Below, in pieces: positions 1 through 7,315 of a DNA stretch of 46,658 nucleotides (position 1 is the stretch's first letter; each line of letters starts with the position of its first letter). A program made the translations under genes and the position numbers. The notes under the pieces are model-generated. The model ran no database searches. It had not been told where the DNA came from and worked only from the letters and a program-made list of their open reading frames with translations. Source of the DNA: JBBIRT01 sp037441725 (GTDB lineage Bacteria; Desulfobacterota; BSN033; UBA1163); assembly GCA_037441725.1 (NCBI GenBank), contig JBBIRT010000007.1, positions 1 through 46,658 on the forward strand. Direction: 5' to 3'.

Positions 1-135
1 ATGGAGGTCCGAATGGCAATAACCCGTATAGACATACCTGACGAGCACTTCTTTTTCTTTCGGGGGCTCTAATTCTAACTCCTCAATACTATAAGGTTTG
101 TTTATCTCCCTTAAAACTGCCCCTTTGATTTTCAT
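1..135 (-). CDS. Zinc-dependent alcohol dehydrogenase, N-terminal 45 residues (cut by window edge)
   Basis: The reading frame starts at an ATG whose complement is at 133-135, preceded on the minus strand by AAGGAGGAA, and runs off the left edge with no stop. It encodes MKIKGAVLRE, then a GroES-like start and GYCHSDLH, where Cys40 is the expected first catalytic-zinc ligand of medium-chain alcohol dehydrogenases. The opening resembles the NDMA-dependent, mycofactocin-associated zinc ADH family (Rxyl_3153-like). That family is known to bind NAD(P) tightly and to need an external acceptor rather than releasing NADH. The position next to mftABC supports that assignment, but the cofactor domain lies outside the window. 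A generic class III-like ADH cannot be excluded. Confidence 0.8.
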   Translation of the reverse strand, partial: MKIKGAVLREINKPYSIEELELEPPKEKEVLVRYVYTGYCHSDLH

Positions 136-227
136 GCCGAAATTCCTCCTTTCCAAGGATAGTTTTGGATGATCGAATTACAGTTTATGCACTTATGAGG
201 GGATCTTATTAATTTAAATGTTCATTT

Positions 228-256
228 ATTTGAGCAAAAATATTTTTTTTTGTCAA
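228..256 (-). promoter_or_regulatory. Candidate sigma-70 promoter for the zinc ADH
   Basis: On the minus strand a perfect TTGACA (complement of 251-256) is followed after 17-18 bases by a poor -10 box, TCAAAT or CAAATA. Just downstream, AAATGTTCATT (216-226) resembles AAATGTTCGTT in the TetR-gene palindrome. The -35 box is strong and the -10 box weak. The 299 bases from 136 to 434 hold no gene that I can support. Confidence 0.4.
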
Positions 257-434
257 TGTAAAAATGCAATCGAGTGTAATACCTTACTGAATGTGGTAGA
301 ATAAGCTCATCCGAAAGAAATGGTACCCAAAATCCCTACAAGTGAATCATTTAGATACGGAGGGGGAATCCGAATACAAATTAAATGGGTAATTAAAGGA
401 GATAGTAAAAACCTTATTTGAAATTTAAAAAAAC

Positions 435-1451
435 TCATGAAGCAGGTTGGATGCAATAGATGAGGCATTCGGGGTCGGGGATATTTAATGACTTTCCCAT
501 AAAGTAGGCCACTGCCGGGCATCCTCCATGACAGGATTCATAACGGAAACAGGATTCACAGGATCGGACCCTCAGGGTCCTCAACAAGTTAAATCCATGG
601 GCCTGAGACCATATCTCATTTAGAGTTTGGTTGAGGATGTTTCCGCCATAGAAAAGTGAATCCTGAAGAAAGGCGCATGGGTAGACGTGTCCTTCCGGGT
701 CAAGGCAACAGGTAAATTTGGCCGCTCCACAGAGATTTAACCCCAACCCCTTTCTCTTCTCGTCCTCCAGTGAGAAAAAGGAGTCCCCAGTGGCCACATC
801 TTTATGATCTGAAAGCCATTGAGAAAAGTCTTTGAGTTCTTCTCTTCCGAGACGGAGAGATTCCCAAGCTTCCTTTCCCCTACCGGCTGGGCGAAATCTG
901 GATATCCTCAGTTTTGCCCCATGATCTTTGGCAAAGGAATAAAGGTTAGAGATCTCTGGAAAGTTTAGTCTTGTAAGGACGGTATTGATGCTGAAGGGGA
1001 TCTCCTTCGAATTCAATCGATCCAAGGTCTTGACGATCTGCCGATAGCTTCCCATTCCCCGAATCAGATCATTGGTTTTTGGACTCCCTCCATCCATACT
1101 CACTTGAAGATAGACCATCTCCCTTTGCTTAAGAAAATCCAGTGAATCATCATTGAGATAGGTCCCATTCGTGCTGATACAGGTGACTAGGTCGTGACGG
1201 TGACAGGCATTGAGAATCGAAAGAAAATCTTCCCTTAAAAAGGGTTCTCCACCGCCAAAATTGACTTGAAAGACCTGATTGGAAGCTAGCTGGTCAATCA
1301 CATATAGGCATTCTTCATAGGTCAGCTCTTCCCCTTTGTCCTGACCCGAGTTTGATAGGCAATGGATGCAGGAAAGATTGCATCGACGTGTAATTTCCCA
1401 TGTTACATTGACCGGGGCTGAAAGCCCATTATGGATCTCCCAGTGTTTCAA
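435..1451 (-). CDS. mftC: Mycofactocin radical SAM maturase MftC
   Basis: This radical SAM enzyme is known to decarboxylate the C-terminal Tyr of MftA and then crosslink the Val-Tyr pair, which starts formation of the redox cofactor mycofactocin. The 338-residue protein has the [4Fe-4S]/SAM motif C24-x3-C28-x2-C31 (RRCNLSCIHC), a GGGEP motif near residue 67, and a C-terminal SPASM region from about residue 240 with Cys pairs for auxiliary clusters (CGAAKFTCC, CESC, CHGGC). Length and motif order match MftC. The likely start is a TTG with AAAGGA eight bases upstream; an in-frame stop lies just before it. It overlaps the end of mftB by 23 bases, indicating translational coupling. Identity is strongly supported by the adjacent MftA sequence. 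Confidence 0.93.
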   Translation of the reverse strand: MKHWEIHNGLSAPVNVTWEITRRCNLSCIHCLSNSGQDKGEELTYEECLYVIDQLASNQVFQVNFGGGEPFLREDFLSILNACHRHDLVTCISTNGTYLNDDSLDFLKQREMVYLQVSMDGGSPKTNDLIRGMGSYRQIVKTLDRLNSKEIPFSINTVLTRLNFPEISNLYSFAKDHGAKLRISRFRPAGRGKEAWESLRLGREELKDFSQWLSDHKDVATGDSFFSLEDEKRKGLGLNLCGAAKFTCCLDPEGHVYPCAFLQDSLFYGGNILNQTLNEIWSQAHGFNLLRTLRVRSCESCFRYESCHGGCPAVAYFMGKSLNIPDPECLIYCIQPAS

Positions 1452-1731
1452 TGATCAGTCCTTTATTCACAAGTCTTGAAAGGAGGGTTTCGATCGCTTT
1501 TAATAGATCTTCGTTCATCTCTTTGCGGGCTTTCAACCTCTCATGATCAAGCCATTCGCTGAGTGTGAATCTCCCTGAAAAAAAATCAGGTCTTATCCAT
1601 TGACCAGAATAGACAAAGGTTAACTTTGGCCCATTCCGGCTGTAAAAGAGAAGACCAAATTTTTCTTTTCGGACCCGAACCCCCAGTCGTAATCGATAAG
1701 CTTGATCCATCAATGATTTCGAATGATCCAC
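1429..1731 (-). CDS. mftB: Mycofactocin precursor-binding chaperone MftB
   Basis: This 100-residue PqqD-like RiPP recognition protein is expected to bind the leader of MftA and present its C-terminus to MftC. The region VRVRKEKFGLLFYSR followed by a short beta strand and a C-terminal helical part ending LVNKGLIIE matches the MftB/PqqD winged-helix pattern. It lies between mftA (10-base gap) and mftC (23-base overlap), the canonical gene order. The start is a GTG with a weak A-rich Shine-Dalgarno; an ATG seven codons in is possible but has no better ribosome site. Alone the sequence would be only a PqqD-like call; the neighbours make it MftB. Confidence 0.88.
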   Translation of the reverse strand: MDHSKSLMDQAYRLRLGVRVRKEKFGLLFYSRNGPKLTFVYSGQWIRPDFFSGRFTLSEWLDHERLKARKEMNEDLLKAIETLLSRLVNKGLIIETLGDP

Positions 1732-1741
1732 TTCTTATTTC

Positions 1742-1861
1742 TTAATAAACACCACAAATCCCATCAACAAAGATCTCTTCAATATTAATCTCCTCAAGGA
1801 TTTTGGGTTCCGTCTCTTTGGAGTCGCATTGTGTCATCTCAAAATCTTGCCTTGTCTCCAT
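1742..1861 (-). CDS. mftA: Mycofactocin precursor peptide MftA (39 aa)
   Basis: Reading the minus strand gives a 39-residue peptide beginning METRQDFEMT and ending in EIFVDGICGVY then TAA. The C-terminal GICGVY, with Val-Tyr as the last two residues, is the hallmark of mycofactocin precursors: MftC modifies that Tyr and Val, and the leader is later cleaved off. The acidic ILEEINIEEI stretch is the expected MftB-binding leader. An AAGGGAGAA ribosome site precedes the ATG, and a small hairpin (ACCTTT/AAAGGT, 1885-1899) lies just upstream. It is 116 bases downstream of the iron-containing ADH and 10 bases upstream of mftB, so it is probably co-transcribed with both. I am very confident in this call. 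Confidence 0.96.
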   Translation of the reverse strand: METRQDFEMTQCDSKETEPKILEEINIEEIFVDGICGVY

Positions 1862-1977
1862 TCAGTCATTCTCCCTTCTCATTCACCTTTTAGAAAGGTA
1901 TAGATTTCCATATTCGATCCATCTCTGAAAATGCAATTTATTTTAACATATGGCCTTCTTTTTAGCTATAAAACGGA

Positions 1978-3177
1978 TCACATCATGGCCTTCATAATCC
2001 TTCGGATGTCGTCGGCCGTCATATCCCTCGGATTCCCCTCATAAGAGATATCGTTTAATGCCCACTTAATGGTATGTTCAATATCCTTATCGGTGAAATT
2101 GAACTGTTTAAGAGAGATATTGGTAATTCCAATATCATTCCGAAGTCTTTCAATCTCCTCCAGAGCGCGATCCGCGGCTTGTACCTTCGTCAGGCCTCTG
2201 GTGTCCACCCCCATTGCTTGGGCAATCTCAGCAAATTTTTCTGGACAGGCTACCACATTGAACCTTTCAACAGGCAAACACATAATAGCATTCGTCAGCC
2301 CATGATGGGCATCTTTAATGACAGAGACCATATGGGCTAAGCCATGGACCATTCCCATCGATCCTCCCATGTTGTAGCTCATGGAGGCAATGCTCTGTGC
2401 CCATGCCATATTTTCAATAGCCTTATCGTTTCTTGGATTGGCGTAGGCCTCTCTTAAATTCTCAGAAATTAACTTAATTGCCCTCAGGCCAGTCGCATGG
2501 GCAACTGGGAAATTTAATCGGTTGATAAATGGTTCTACTGCATGGCAAAGTGCATCAAACCCACTCCAGGCAACCATATGGTTGGGTTGCAATCGCATTA
2601 AAAGAGGATCATCAATCCCTACTGAGGGAGAGACTCCCGGGACAATCAAAATCAACTTGTACACCCAATCGCTGTCATTGATAATAGAAAAGGCTGTTCC
2701 ACTTGCCCCTGTTCCTGTAGTGGTATTGATGGCCACCTGAGGAATATTCACTGTCTTGAGGGTAGGTGTTTTATTGAGAAAGGTGGCAAACTCCTTTAAA
2801 TTGGTTTCTGCTCCTTCGTTGGTTGCTAAGATTCTGACTGCCTTGCCTGCGTCATGAGCACTTCCTCCCCCCACGCTCACCACCCCATCACATTTGGCTT
2901 CTGCATAGACCTTATAAGCCTCTTTGACTTCGTAATCTTTTGGGTTAGAGGTCACCCTATTAAAGATGGTATAAGAGATCCCAGCAGCCTTCAGCACCCC
3001 CTCAACGGCCTCTATAATGCCTGTTCCTTTCAGCCCTGTTGTAATCAGCAGGGCATTCTTGATCCCATAGTTTTTACATTCTACTCCTGCCATTTCATAG
3101 GCACCCCATCCTACAATCAATCTCGAATGTTGATGCACATAAAGTAGAGGAAACTGTCTGATCTGTTTGCTAATCAT
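1978..3177 (-). CDS. Iron-containing alcohol dehydrogenase, mycofactocin-associated type
   Basis: A 399-residue group III (iron-dependent) alcohol dehydrogenase. It has the nucleotide-binding GGGSAHDAGK motif near residue 102, INTTTGTGASG near 151, the metal-ligand Asp in IDDPLLM and ligand His residues in FDALCHAVEP, GLAHMV and DAHHGLTNA. The layout resembles the methanol/alcohol:NDMA oxidoreductases (Mno/Mdo), whose NAD(P)H stays bound and is thought to be reoxidised through mycofactocin. It is the first gene of the minus-strand unit leading into mftA-mftB-mftC. The ATG has AAAGGAGGGG upstream and a near-consensus promoter at 3236-3264. The alcohol substrate cannot be read from the sequence. 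Confidence 0.88.
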   Translation of the reverse strand: MISKQIRQFPLLYVHQHSRLIVGWGAYEMAGVECKNYGIKNALLITTGLKGTGIIEAVEGVLKAAGISYTIFNRVTSNPKDYEVKEAYKVYAEAKCDGVVSVGGGSAHDAGKAVRILATNEGAETNLKEFATFLNKTPTLKTVNIPQVAINTTTGTGASGTAFSIINDSDWVYKLILIVPGVSPSVGIDDPLLMRLQPNHMVAWSGFDALCHAVEPFINRLNFPVAHATGLRAIKLISENLREAYANPRNDKAIENMAWAQSIASMSYNMGGSMGMVHGLAHMVSVIKDAHHGLTNAIMCLPVERFNVVACPEKFAEIAQAMGVDTRGLTKVQAADRALEEIERLRNDIGITNISLKQFNFTDKDIEHTIKWALNDISYEGNPRDMTADDIRRIMKAMM

Positions 3178-3235
3178 ATGCCCCTCCTTTCTTTAATTAT
3201 TTCTGATCTTTACTCCTTCAGAATAAAGCTGTATG

Positions 3236-3264
3236 TTTATAAGAATAATCTAAAGATTTGTCAA
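3236..3264 (-). promoter_or_regulatory. Sigma-70-type promoter of the ADH-mftABC unit
   Basis: On the minus strand TTGACA (complement of 3259-3264) is followed by exactly 17 bases and TATAAA (complement of 3236-3241). The start codon of the iron-containing ADH lies about 60 bases downstream. This is close to consensus and is the mirror of the TetR-gene promoter 55 bases away. Confidence 0.7.
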
Positions 3265-3319
3265 TAGAATCAGGAAGAAGGCTCAGAAAGATTTAAAGAT
3301 TTTTATTTATTTGATTCTC

Positions 3320-3348
3320 TTGACAGGGTTTAATTAATTGGGTATATA
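3320..3348 (+). promoter_or_regulatory. Sigma-70-type promoter of the tetR-led acyl-CoA cluster
   Basis: TTGACA at 3320-3325, a 17-base spacer and TATATA at 3343-3348 form a near-consensus promoter. The expected transcription start falls at about 3355, inside the palindrome at 3353-3372, so a bound repressor would block initiation. Confidence 0.7.
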
Positions 3349-3352
3349 AAAG

Positions 3353-3372
3353 TTTAACAAATGTTCGTTAAA
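3353..3372 (+). promoter_or_regulatory. Candidate TetR operator
   Basis: TTTAAC (3353-3358) and GTTAAA (3367-3372) are perfect inverted arms around eight bases; over the whole 20-bp site 8 of 10 base pairs are symmetric. It begins five bases after the -10 box and ends 15 bases before the regulator's start codon, which is the usual place for autoregulation by a TetR dimer. Confidence 0.55.
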
Positions 3373-3387
3373 TATAGTATGTAGAAT

Positions 3388-4011
3388 ATGATTAAGTTTC
3401 AAACTCCAATTCAAACTCAAATTAAAAATAGTGATTTGGTCGAAAAAAAGCGACTCCAGATTGCCAAAGGAGCCTCAACCTTATTCATTAAAAAGGGATA
3501 TCAGCAGACCAGTATGCGGGAGATCTCTCAGGCCACCGGTCTTACGATTGGAAATCTTTATGATTATATTACTAAAAAAGAGGACATTCTCTATCTGGTC
3601 TTTGATGTTTTCCATTCCATCTGGGGAAGCCGATTGGAAGAAGAGGGGATATTCAAAATTGAGAACCCAGTTAAGCAATTAGAGATGGCTATTCAAAAGA
3701 TGCTCGATCTTGTGAATCAACATCGAGATATGGTTCTCCTGATGTATACCGAGAGTAAATTGTTACCGAGAGATTATTTGAAAGTGATTCTGAAAAAGGA
3801 GAGCAAACTGGTCCAATGTTTTGAAAAGATTCTGAAAAAGGGGGTGAAAGAGGGGGTGTTTAAGATCAAGGATCCTTTTTTTATGGCGAACCTCATTGTC
3901 TACTTGCTCTCCCTTGAACCCTTGAGGGGCTGGAACCTAAGAAGAACTTATAAGGAAGTCGAGATTAACCAAAATTTAATTGAATTTATAATTCATTCTG
4001 TTATGCAATAA
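3388..4011 (+). CDS. TetR/AcrR-family transcriptional regulator
   Basis: A 207-residue regulator. Residues about 17-70 form the TetR three-helix DNA-binding domain, with the recognition region TSMREISQATGLTIGNLYDYITKK split across the usual helix 2-turn-helix 3. The remaining helical part is the ligand-binding and dimerisation domain. It opens the plus-strand acyl-CoA cluster and diverges from the mycofactocin ADH unit, so it may control both. The ligand could be an acyl-CoA, as for FadR/PsrA-type members, but that is inferred from context only. It is not an obvious match to actinobacterial MftR. No strong Shine-Dalgarno precedes the ATG, so expression may be low. Confidence 0.88.
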   Translation: MIKFQTPIQTQIKNSDLVEKKRLQIAKGASTLFIKKGYQQTSMREISQATGLTIGNLYDYITKKEDILYLVFDVFHSIWGSRLEEEGIFKIENPVKQLEMAIQKMLDLVNQHRDMVLLMYTESKLLPRDYLKVILKKESKLVQCFEKILKKGVKEGVFKIKDPFFMANLIVYLLSLEPLRGWNLRRTYKEVEINQNLIEFIIHSVMQ

Positions 4012-4057
4012 ATTTTCTCAATGAGAGCAAACCAAAATTATGGGAGGGACACCAACC

Positions 4058-4720
4058 ATGCCAGATATCTTGGATGTTATCACCAGTCGAAAGAGTATCA
4101 GGAGATATAAACCTGATCCCATTCCAGATGAAATTCTGGATAAAGTTTTAGAGGCTGCCCGTTGGGCCCCTACAGGTGAAAATTACCAGCCCTGGCGATT
4201 GATTGTGATCAAGAATCCTGAAACAAAAAACAAGATTGGAAACCTTGCCAAACTTGGCAGTGGATCACGGATGACAGCCTGGTATTGCCTGGGGGAGATG
4301 CAAAGAAGATTTGAGGAGATTCAGGATCCTGTCAGGAGGGCAGAAGTCTTGAGATTCATGTATTCAGGAGAGGTTTCGGAATTTGCCAAACAGGCACCAG
4401 TCATCATCGCTGTGATTGGGACCCTCATGGAGGGATCAGTGGATGTTCCTTATGATCTATCGGCCTGCATTGAAAACATGCTTTTAGAAGCGCACTCCCT
4501 TGGTCTGGGGGCTTGTTGGGTCCATGGACCGGTGGCCAGTACCCGGGATGCTGCCAAATTTAAAAAGATATTAAAAATCCCTACAGGGATGGGAGAGTAT
4601 AAGGTCATTGCCTATGTGGCATTAGGCTGGCCTGCTGAGGCCCGTAAACATCCAAGACCCAAGAAACCCCTTGAAGATATTGTCTATTGGGAAGAATTTG
4701 GGAGGAAAGAGAGAAGCTAA
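4058..4720 (+). CDS. Nitroreductase-family FMN oxidoreductase
   Basis: A 220-residue nitroreductase-fold protein. It opens with ILDVITSRKSIRRYKPDPIP, including the SRxSxRxY FMN-binding pattern, continues with AARWAPTGENYQPWR, and ends with the LGLGACWVHGP and ALGWPAE elements typical of the family. An ATG 18 bases earlier exists, but GGGAGGG at 4042-4048 is correctly spaced for the ATG at 4058. Such enzymes use flavin to reduce nitro, quinone or enone substrates, or act in cofactor metabolism. Here it follows tetR and precedes acyl-CoA genes, so a redox role in that pathway is possible, but the substrate is unknown. Confidence 0.85.
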   Translation: MPDILDVITSRKSIRRYKPDPIPDEILDKVLEAARWAPTGENYQPWRLIVIKNPETKNKIGNLAKLGSGSRMTAWYCLGEMQRRFEEIQDPVRRAEVLRFMYSGEVSEFAKQAPVIIAVIGTLMEGSVDVPYDLSACIENMLLEAHSLGLGACWVHGPVASTRDAAKFKKILKIPTGMGEYKVIAYVALGWPAEARKHPRPKKPLEDIVYWEEFGRKERS

Positions 4721-5209
4721 ATGGACCGAATAGAATATTTCAATGAGATGTTGGTTAGGTTAGAGGAGCTCCTTTTCCATGAGCTCTCAGGGTGTGCTGC
4801 ATGGAAGGTTGAGCTGGTAGGAGTCGATTTCATTCAGTCAAAAAAGATTGATGGAAAAAACGAAGAAGAGATCATCCGGAATTGTATTCAAGAGATTACT
4901 GGAAATGGATTGGTTGAGGAGATGGTCTTTTCTATTGGCGGGAAAGGAGTTTTACTCAACCTGAAGATGAAAGGTTGTCTTCACCTTCCCAAAGAGATTC
5001 GTCTCAAGAAGGATGGAGTGGCTCCTTACATTTGTCCCATTGCAAATATGATTTTGGATCAACTGATTGAAAAGTTGAAATATGAAACCACCTATCTGGC
5101 AAAGCTTAACATCGATGAGACAACGAGAGAATGTAAGGTAAAATGTGCGATCTATAAAACCCCCGAGATGATTGGGGTCGTCTCCGATTGGACTAAAGAA
5201 GAGTTATAG
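4721..5209 (+). CDS. Conserved-looking protein of unknown function, 162 aa
   Basis: I do not recognise this protein. It starts immediately after the nitroreductase stop codon, with the ribosome site inside that gene (GGAGGAAAG), so the two are probably translationally coupled. The product is soluble and acidic, with no signal peptide or membrane span. It has six Cys residues, including GCLHLP near residue 86 and APYICPIAN near 105, followed by a basic C-terminal part with two Cys in TRECKVKCAIY. The Cys spacing could bind a metal or cluster, and a small sensor fold is conceivable; neither can be shown. Its place between an FMN enzyme and methylmalonyl-CoA genes suggests an accessory role in that pathway. 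Confidence 0.7.
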   Translation: MDRIEYFNEMLVRLEELLFHELSGCAAWKVELVGVDFIQSKKIDGKNEEEIIRNCIQEITGNGLVEEMVFSIGGKGVLLNLKMKGCLHLPKEIRLKKDGVAPYICPIANMILDQLIEKLKYETTYLAKLNIDETTRECKVKCAIYKTPEMIGVVSDWTKEEL

Positions 5210-5241
5210 GTAAGTTTCGAGAAACTCCAATAGATTGGTTA

Positions 5242-5261
5242 GTCGGTCATCTCTCACCGAC
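5242..5261 (+). other. Intercistronic hairpin before the epimerase
   Basis: GTCGGT (5242-5247) pairs with ACCGAC (5256-5261) across an eight-base loop, and AGTTTC/GAAACT at 5213-5226 forms a second small palindrome just upstream. No T-run follows, so this is not a classic terminator; it could affect mRNA processing or be incidental. Confidence 0.3.
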
Positions 5262-5334
5262 CTGTTCGGAATCCTGGATTGATCTTTTGGAAAGGGGAGG
5301 GGATATATTTCCTAATTTCAATAAGGAGGAAGCC

Positions 5335-5745
5335 GTGATTAAAGGAATCGCTCATATTGGAATCGCTGTTGAGAATCTTGAGAAGGCAAGAGATCTTTAT
5401 AAGAACGTATTTGGACTGGAAAGTTCGGAGCCTGAACACTTTGGAGAGCTTATCTTTTCATTCGTTCCTGTGGGGAAGACTCATGTCGAGCTATTGGAGT
5501 CTACCACACCGGATGGGGTGATCAAGAAATTTATTGAGAAGAGGGGGGAAGGAGTTCAACATCTTGCCTTTGAGGTGGAGGATATTGAGGCTGAGTTGAG
5601 CTCGTTGAAGTCAAAAGGAGTCCAATTGATCCATGAAAAACCGTACCCCAATGCCCATGGGGATCTGGTGGCCTTTCTCAATCCAAAAAGTACCCAGGGA
5701 GTCTTAATTGAGCTGATCCAAAAGATGAGTCCGAAAAAGGAGTAA
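5335..5745 (+). CDS. mce: Methylmalonyl-CoA epimerase
   Basis: A 136-residue VOC/glyoxalase-fold protein that interconverts the (S) and (R) forms of methylmalonyl-CoA, linking the biotin carboxylase/decarboxylase to the B12 mutase. Metal-binding His and Glu positions are visible in IAHIGIAVENL, THVELLE, GVQHLAFEV and GVLIELIQ. The start is a GTG at 5335 with AAGGAGGAA six bases upstream; an earlier in-frame codon at 5287 lacks family similarity and would overlap leader sequence. It ends seven bases before the carboxyltransferase gene, and the mutase genes follow, giving the usual methylmalonyl-CoA grouping. Confidence 0.92.
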   Translation: MIKGIAHIGIAVENLEKARDLYKNVFGLESSEPEHFGELIFSFVPVGKTHVELLESTTPDGVIKKFIEKRGEGVQHLAFEVEDIEAELSSLKSKGVQLIHEKPYPNAHGDLVAFLNPKSTQGVLIELIQKMSPKKE

Positions 5746-5752
5746 GGAAAAG

Positions 5753-7315
5753 ATGTCTCAGAAATCGATGGATGAAGAGCTTCTGAAGTTGGCCCAAATG
5801 GAAGAGAAGGCTCGGCTTGGAGGTGGGGCCGAAAAATTAGACCAACAAAGGAAGTTAGGAAAATTGACTGCTCGAGAGAGGATTGACTATCTCCTTGATC
5901 CAGGAAGTTTTGTAGAGTTGAACATGCTCGCCGAGCATCAATGTTATGATTTTGGGATGGAGAAGAAACGATTTCTTGGGGATGGAGTGGTCACAGGTTA
6001 TGGGACGGTGAACCATCGTAAGGTTTTTATTTATTCTGAAGATGCTACGGTTTTAGGAGGGTCTACAGGAAAAGTTCATGGGGCAAAGATTCATTCCATC
6101 TTGAAATTGGCAAGGGAGGCCATGGTTCCTGTCATCTGCCTCAATGACTCAGGGGGAGCAAGGATCCAGGAGGGGATGGATAATGTCTATGGGATCACCC
6201 AGATCTTCTATCAAAATGTCATGAACTCAGGGGTCATCCCTCAGATCGCTGCGATCATGGGAGATTGCACAGGAGGGTCAGCCTATTCGGCAGCCCTTTG
6301 TGACTTTATCTTTCAGGTAGAGAAGACTGCGCATGTTTTTATCACCGGACCTGCCGTAATCAAAGAGGTCACTGGAGAGGTGGTTTCCTTCGAAGACCTG
6401 GGTGGGGCAAAGGTTCACAGCACTCGCTCAGGGGTAGTCCATTTTACAGCCAAGAACGATCAGGGTTGCCTTGACCTCATCAAGAGACTTCTCAATTTTC
6501 TTCCCCAAAACAATCTTGAAAAGCCTCCAGTATCTCCTTCTTCTGATCCAATCGATCGGGAGGTACCAGAGTTGATTGAGATCGTTCCCACCGATATGAA
6601 AAAGTCTTATGATATGAAACGGGTGATCAGGACCATTGTGGATGAGGGAGACTTTTTTGAAGTGGCCCAAGACTATGCTAAAAATATTATCACTGGATTT
6701 GCTCGAATGGCTGGAAAAGTGGTTGGCATTGTTGCCAATCAACCTCAGGTCTTTGCAGGATGTATTGATATCAATGCCTCGGATAAGAGTTCCCGTTTTA
6801 TTCGAACCTGTGATGCCTTCAATATTCCTCTCCTCACCCTGGTCGATGTCCCTGGTTTTCTTCCGGGGACAAATCAGGAATATGGCGGAATCATCCGTCA
6901 CGGAGCAAAGATGCTCTATGCCTGGGCAGAGGCTTCGGTTCCTAAAATATCCTGCATCATCCGAAAGATGTATGGGGGATCCATTCCAGCCATGGGAGTT
7001 CATCAAATCGGTTTTGATCAAGTCTTTGCATGGCCTACAGCTGAAATGCAAATGGTTGGGGCTGAAGCTGCCGTACAGGTCTTATATGGGAAGGAACTTA
7101 AGACAGTGAAAGAGCCAGAAAAATTTATTGCCGAGAAGGTGAGAGAATATCAGGAGACCTATTTAACCCCTTATCACTCTGCATCTCGATTGGTTATCGA
7201 CGCAGTCATTCACCCCAAAGATACACGTAAGAGAATGATTAGCGCCCTTATGATTTTAGAAAATAAGAAGGAACCGGCTCCGGCCTGGAGAAAACATGGG
7301 AACATGCCTACTTAA
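5753..7315 (+). CDS. Methylmalonyl-CoA decarboxylase alpha / propionyl-CoA carboxylase beta subunit
   Basis: A 520-residue acyl-CoA carboxyltransferase. The N-terminal half has the crotonase-like oxyanion region (ICLNDSGGARIQEG) and GDCTGGSAYSAALCDF; the C-terminal half has ITGFARMAGK, GFLPGTNQEYGGIIRHGAK and the final KHGNMPT. This subunit moves a carboxyl group between biotin and propionyl- or methylmalonyl-CoA. Similar subunits serve Na+-pumping methylmalonyl-CoA decarboxylase (MmdA), propionyl-CoA carboxylase (PccB) and transcarboxylase, and sequence alone cannot separate them. No biotin carboxylase, biotin-carrier or membrane beta-subunit gene lies nearby, so its partners are encoded elsewhere. 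It sits between the epimerase and the mutase, confirming the methylmalonyl-CoA pathway. Confidence 0.9.
   Translation: MSQKSMDEELLKLAQMEEKARLGGGAEKLDQQRKLGKLTARERIDYLLDPGSFVELNMLAEHQCYDFGMEKKRFLGDGVVTGYGTVNHRKVFIYSEDATVLGGSTGKVHGAKIHSILKLAREAMVPVICLNDSGGARIQEGMDNVYGITQIFYQNVMNSGVIPQIAAIMGDCTGGSAYSAALCDFIFQVEKTAHVFITGPAVIKEVTGEVVSFEDLGGAKVHSTRSGVVHFTAKNDQGCLDLIKRLLNFLPQNNLEKPPVSPSSDPIDREVPELIEIVPTDMKKSYDMKRVIRTIVDEGDFFEVAQDYAKNIITGFARMAGKVVGIVANQPQVFAGCIDINASDKSSRFIRTCDAFNIPLLTLVDVPGFLPGTNQEYGGIIRHGAKMLYAWAEASVPKISCIIRKMYGGSIPAMGVHQIGFDQVFAWPTAEMQMVGAEAAVQVLYGKELKTVKEPEKFIAEKVREYQETYLTPYHSASRLVIDAVIHPKDTRKRMISALMILENKKEPAPAWRKHGNMPT

Noticed and set aside
435..1731. Mycofactocin genes as PQQ or thiopeptide biosynthesis
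   Set aside because: The precursor ends in GICGVY rather than the Glu/Tyr core of PqqA, and MftB and MftC show mycofactocin-type spacing.
3388..4011. The TetR gene as the dedicated mycofactocin regulator MftR
   Set aside because: It heads the acyl-CoA cluster and its sequence does not clearly match actinobacterial MftR; I call it only a TetR-family regulator.
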